Source: Lichenostomus cassidix | Lineage: Eukaryota > Chordata > Aves > Passeriformes > Meliphagidae | Length of the DNA stretch: 64,000 bases | Assembly: GCA_008360975.2 (NCBI GenBank) | Contig: CM039211.1 | Span: 4,657,522 to 4,721,521 of the forward strand | Direction: 5' to 3' | Part shown: piece after piece, positions 60,561 through 64,000 of the stretch | How the letters are laid out: each line of letters begins with the position of its first letter | Position numbering within the stretch: the first letter of the stretch is position 1 | The notes under the pieces: generated by a model | Told to the model about the DNA's origin: nothing | The model's input: the letters and a program-made list of their open reading frames with translations, nothing else | The model's database searches: none | Position numbers and translations under genes: made by a program

Positions 60561-63500
60561 GGGCTTCCTTCTCACCCTCCACCCCAAAGAACTCCAAATG
60601 CAACCAAAAAGCATGAAAACCACTTTAAACTCAGTTGACAAGACCCACAGGACCATTTTTATTCTCCTCCCACACCTTTTTTTACAACAGAACGTTGTTG
60701 GCTCTATGAACACAAGCTGCAGTTGTCTCTCCAGGATTGCTGAGTAAAACCACATATTTAACAGAGTTATAAAACAATTTGTGTACACACAGAATACAGC
60801 GTGCAGCCATGGCCACAAGCTGTGCTCACAGGTGTTGCTACCCTGTCTCAAATTAGCCACCTGGTAGCCTCTCCATGGCCACAGCCACTTGCTGGTGCTT
60901 AAATGATCCAGAGAAGGGGGGAAGAGCAGAGGGTTCCCAAAAATGGGCCATAAAATCATGAAAACACAACTTTTAGTGGCTACTCTGTGATTGAGGTGCC
61001 AGAGTTACTCTCTTTCTAACCATTTTAAATGAAAGCACGTGCTAGTACAAAACACAGTCAGCAAATGCTTTACTTGCACTACCAGTGCTGCAAGGAGATT
61101 GTTCTTTTTGGAAGAGGTATGAACGTAATTTTTTCTTGCAGTGCAACTAACCAAGCTCACTTCTCAATCATTTTTTTAAAACCCATGGTTTTCTAGTACA
61201 ACAGCAGCTTGAATAGTTGAACAAATCTTAACACTAAGAGACGTGTCACAGCTCTCTACATTTTTAAAGGTTTGCTTTTGAGATATTTCAAGTTACCAGG
61301 GAAACCCATCTCTTGTAAATATTTATATCAGATAATTCTTTAAATTTCCACAAGTGGTGATCTGTGCCATTGCTCCAGCTAAATGACTACCATTTCCACA
61401 TGAGACATTGGAGAACTTCCTCACACTCTTCTGAAGAACCCAGCAGTGTGGTGAGAATGTCATTCAGCTAAAGGAGTTGTGCAGCAGAGTCCTAATAAAA
61501 ACAGCTGCAGGCAATTCTGCAGTGTAGCAAAGTGACAGATGTCCCAGAATAATTTGGGGCTTGGCACAGGAAAAACACCATGTCCTGCTAAGAAGGTCAG
61601 TGATCCAAATACAGCTATTTACACTGCTGGATGGAGAGTTGGGATGAAGAGTTTCAATGTGCTTCTGTAAAACACTCATCCAACAGCACTGGAATAATTA
61701 AGGATAGTGGGTGTTTAACTCCCAGCAATGTGTCCTCTTTATTTAGCTGGCTGAATTATGACCACCAGACTGAAACCTTATAATCACTGAAATAAATGGC
61801 AAAGCTCCACTTAAATGCAGAGGACTCTGGGGCCTTCATGTGTGAAGTGATTGCACTGAGGTTAGAATGATGCCCTTCCAGGCTGCATCACCCACCACTC
61901 TCAGCCCTTTTCCTTCCTGCTCTATGTCCCAAACAGGTTCCTGGACACTGAAAATACACCACACTGAAGGTCCTGAGGCACAAAGCAATGACTCTTTTTG
62001 CTCAGCCCTCCTCTGTTCCTCCCCACTGCTCACTGCCCTCACCTCACAGTCTGCAATGTCCTGCGAGGAGCAGCAGTTCACATCACATGGTCACTGGAAA
62101 AAACTCAAGAGAGACAACAGAACTCAAACATTTTTTATTCAGTGCAAAGAAAACACACCATTACTATGCGCTAAAGATTTTATCAACTACCTCTGAAAAA
62201 CAGAAGAAGCCACAAAGCATAGAACAGTTGCAAACACAGATCAACAAACACGTTATCATACCTATCATACACATTATCATACCTTAAAGAACAGAAATTT
62301 GGTGTCTTCTGTCTGCTATCCTAATTATTTTCCATCCTTGGATACTAAAGAAAATAAATACTATATGCTACATATGAGGCAGACTGATAAAACTAATGCA
62401 AAAGTTGAAAAAAATTTGTATCCATTTTTGATGATTTTTATAGACACAAAAAGTATTAGGAATTCATTTTTAATATGATAAATTCAAGTCAAGAAATTAA
62501 CATAAATTCACAAGTCAAGGAAACAAAAACTGTTTATGGGCCACAGGCACAGTTTGTAATGCTGGTGAGGCAAAACCTTCTGTCTCCACCTTCACACCAA
62601 AGGTAAGGTGGAAAAGAGTCATTTCAGGTGAGCAGAGCACAACATTCTTAGAGCAGGTAATCAAAACAACAAGAAAAACAATCTGCTCCTGGGGAGGCTA
62701 CAAAACTATCTTATTCTTTCAGCCACCATGGCTCCACATTGCCCAGGTTCCTCACTATTCACCCCAAAAAGGGCAGAGTTTTCCGGGGATGTGTGCAATT
62801 CAGATTCACACTTTTAAAGAGCCATTCATAGCCATTTTCCTCCTCAGACCTGACCAAAGGCTTTTTTTTTAATCCCTGCACACCAGCCTCAGCAGTCCCC
62901 AGTGCCAGCAGCTTGAGAGTTCACTCCATGCTGTCGTAAAGAAACACCTTCTGGTTTTTGCTCAGCACCTCAGGGTTGTGCTGCTGATCATGGTCCTGGC
63001 CCACCAACAGAACACACTGTGGTCATCACAGACTGGACAACCCAGCCTAGCCTCTTTAATTAGCTTGTTCCATTATTCACCCCATTCCCTGCCTTAGGCT
63101 CCTCCTGCAGTCATCCCACAGCAAGTCCTGTGCAGTCCCAAAAGCTCTTCCATAACAAATGCCCTATTCCCAGGGGCACCATCCTCAGCCTCCAGGTCAC
63201 CTGGACCCTCTTTCCCCACTCCTCCTGCTAATTCTAGTTCAGCTAACAGCCCACTCAAAAAATCACTGGACTTCATATGGCTACCTGCCTGGGCAGTCAT
63301 TCATTCCCAACATATACTTGATTACTTTTATTATAGGTGGCTATTCCAAGTATTTCATACATTTAATGTATACAACAAAACTGGGCAGAAGTCCACTGTG
63401 AAAATTTCCTGAGCCACAAAAGAAAGACCTCATTGTTAAAAGGGAAGGTTGCTACCATGTAGTTTCCCGTAGACTTTTTCAGTGAAAGATAGGCTAAACA

Positions 63501-64000
63501 TGTTACACACATAGAGAGAAAAACTGATTTCCATTGAAAATCAATGTCCTCTTTCGTTGTGGAATTATTGTGTATGTTTAAGTCATGTTGTGGGAAAATA
63601 ATTGCTTGTAAAGCTGGCATATTTCCATCACATACAGGTCCTCAATACACACAGTTCCCTGGAAAACTCTTCCCTGTGTGGCTGCAGGTCTGACCCCATG
63701 CTGTGCTGCGTGGGGATGATGCTGTGGCACAGACAGGTCCTGCCCTGGGTGTCCCCACTGCTGCTGTGACAATGCCATCCCATGGCTGCAGCACTGAGCT
63801 CAGTACCTCAGGGCTCACTCGTGTGCAGCTCAGCACAGGGGCAGCAAAGCCCTTTTTTTGAGGGGAATGAAACTGTGGGCAGTGTGGAGCCACAGTGGCT
63901 GAAACTGTGAGACAGCACCAAAAAGTCACTATTTACTGCAAGCTCATGTAAAGGCATGACATTTATCTCAGAGTGTGAGAGCTGCCAGCTGCTAAAGCCC

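Larger units (their letters stand above)
1..64000 (-). other. RASGRF2: RASGRF2 gene, internal portion (both ends outside window)
   Basis: Ras-specific guanine nucleotide releasing factor 2 loads GTP onto Ras through a CDC25 domain and onto Rac through a DH-PH module, and is activated by calcium/calmodulin through an IQ motif, chiefly at neuronal membranes. Sixteen minus-strand exons between 44832 and 7561 join in phase into about 801 codons with family domain order PH1, coiled coil, IQ, DH, PH2, REM, linker. RASGRF2 rather than RASGRF1 is called from the linker and from the window exon 16 peptide, which matches the human RASGRF2 segment [20 protein letters not shown]. The N-terminal exon(s) lie beyond 64000 and the CDC25 exons before 1. 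All introns are GT-AG. I saw no frameshift or premature stop. A Z-chromosome location is inferred from known human 5q to avian Z synteny only. Confidence 0.95.
44833..64000 (-). other. Large 5' intron (partial)
   Basis: At least 19 kb upstream of window exon 1 without a supportable exon; the missing N-terminal coding sequence (about 96 residues) must lie beyond 64000. Contents: X-box motif at 46789-46802, A/C-rich tracts at 48035-48190 and 55555-55625, CR1 copies at 49500-49810, 50460-51145 and 56645-57090, a weak CR1 candidate at 60436-60560, and a 20-bp triplicate at 53544-53603. The spans 44833-46780, 46810-48030, 51150-53540, 53610-55550, 57090-60430 and 60560-64000 are unannotated AT-rich DNA. 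Confidence 0.88.

Noticed and set aside
62840..63110. Possible degraded CR1 near the window end
   Set aside because: A few words such as TAGCTTGTTCCATTATTCACC resemble inverted CR1, but the match is too weak to annotate by eye.
1..64000. RASGRF1 as the gene identity
   Set aside because: The linker and exon 16 peptides match RASGRF2, including [20 protein letters not shown].

Overview
The window is vertebrate nuclear DNA, almost certainly from a bird and probably a songbird. The evidence is AT-rich intronic sequence with short GT-AG bounded exons, many CR1 LINE copies of avian type, and a solo ERVL-type LTR of a kind I recognise from songbird genomes. No prokaryotic features (operons, CRISPR arrays, insertion sequences) are present.

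One gene occupies the whole window, on the minus strand: RASGRF2, a calcium/calmodulin-regulated exchange factor for Ras and Rac. I resolve 16 consecutive internal coding exons (2,404 nt, about 801 codons) between 44832 and 7561. Every junction is GT-AG and the reading frame stays open and in phase across all 15 joins. The exons run in this order: C-terminal part of the first PH domain, coiled coil, IQ motif, DH domain, second PH domain, REM (RasGEF N) domain, and the Ser/Pro-rich linker. The first exon(s) lie beyond 64000 and the catalytic CDC25 exons lie before position 1, so the gene is incomplete at both ends. Residue numbers below are approximate and assume the first exon here starts near residue 97, as in the human protein. 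The human 5q14 region carrying RASGRF2 corresponds to the avian Z chromosome, so a Z location is likely but not shown by the sequence.

Layout by coordinate: 1-7560 is a downstream intron with a 1.1 kb CR1 copy. 7561-10199 holds window exons 16 and 15 with a solo LTR between them. 10200-16240 is an intron dominated by a roughly 3 kb antisense-inserted CR1 that is itself split by a probable solo LTR. 16241-24358 holds exons 14 to 9. 24359-31619 contains exon 8 and a 1.1 kb homopyrimidine satellite. 31620-36469 is a dense cluster, exons 7 to 2. 36470-44725 is an 8.3 kb intron, 44726-44832 is exon 1 of the window, and 44833-64000 is a very large 5' intron with no coding sequence I can support.

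Nothing here looks like a new multi-gene system. The points worth checking are structural: near-identical CR1 copies in opposite orientation flanking exons 2-11, a nested retroelement insertion, the 22-bp pyrimidine satellite, a direct repeat flanking exon 14, a palindromic RFX X-box in the large intron, and a CpG-containing possible regulatory island upstream of window exon 1.
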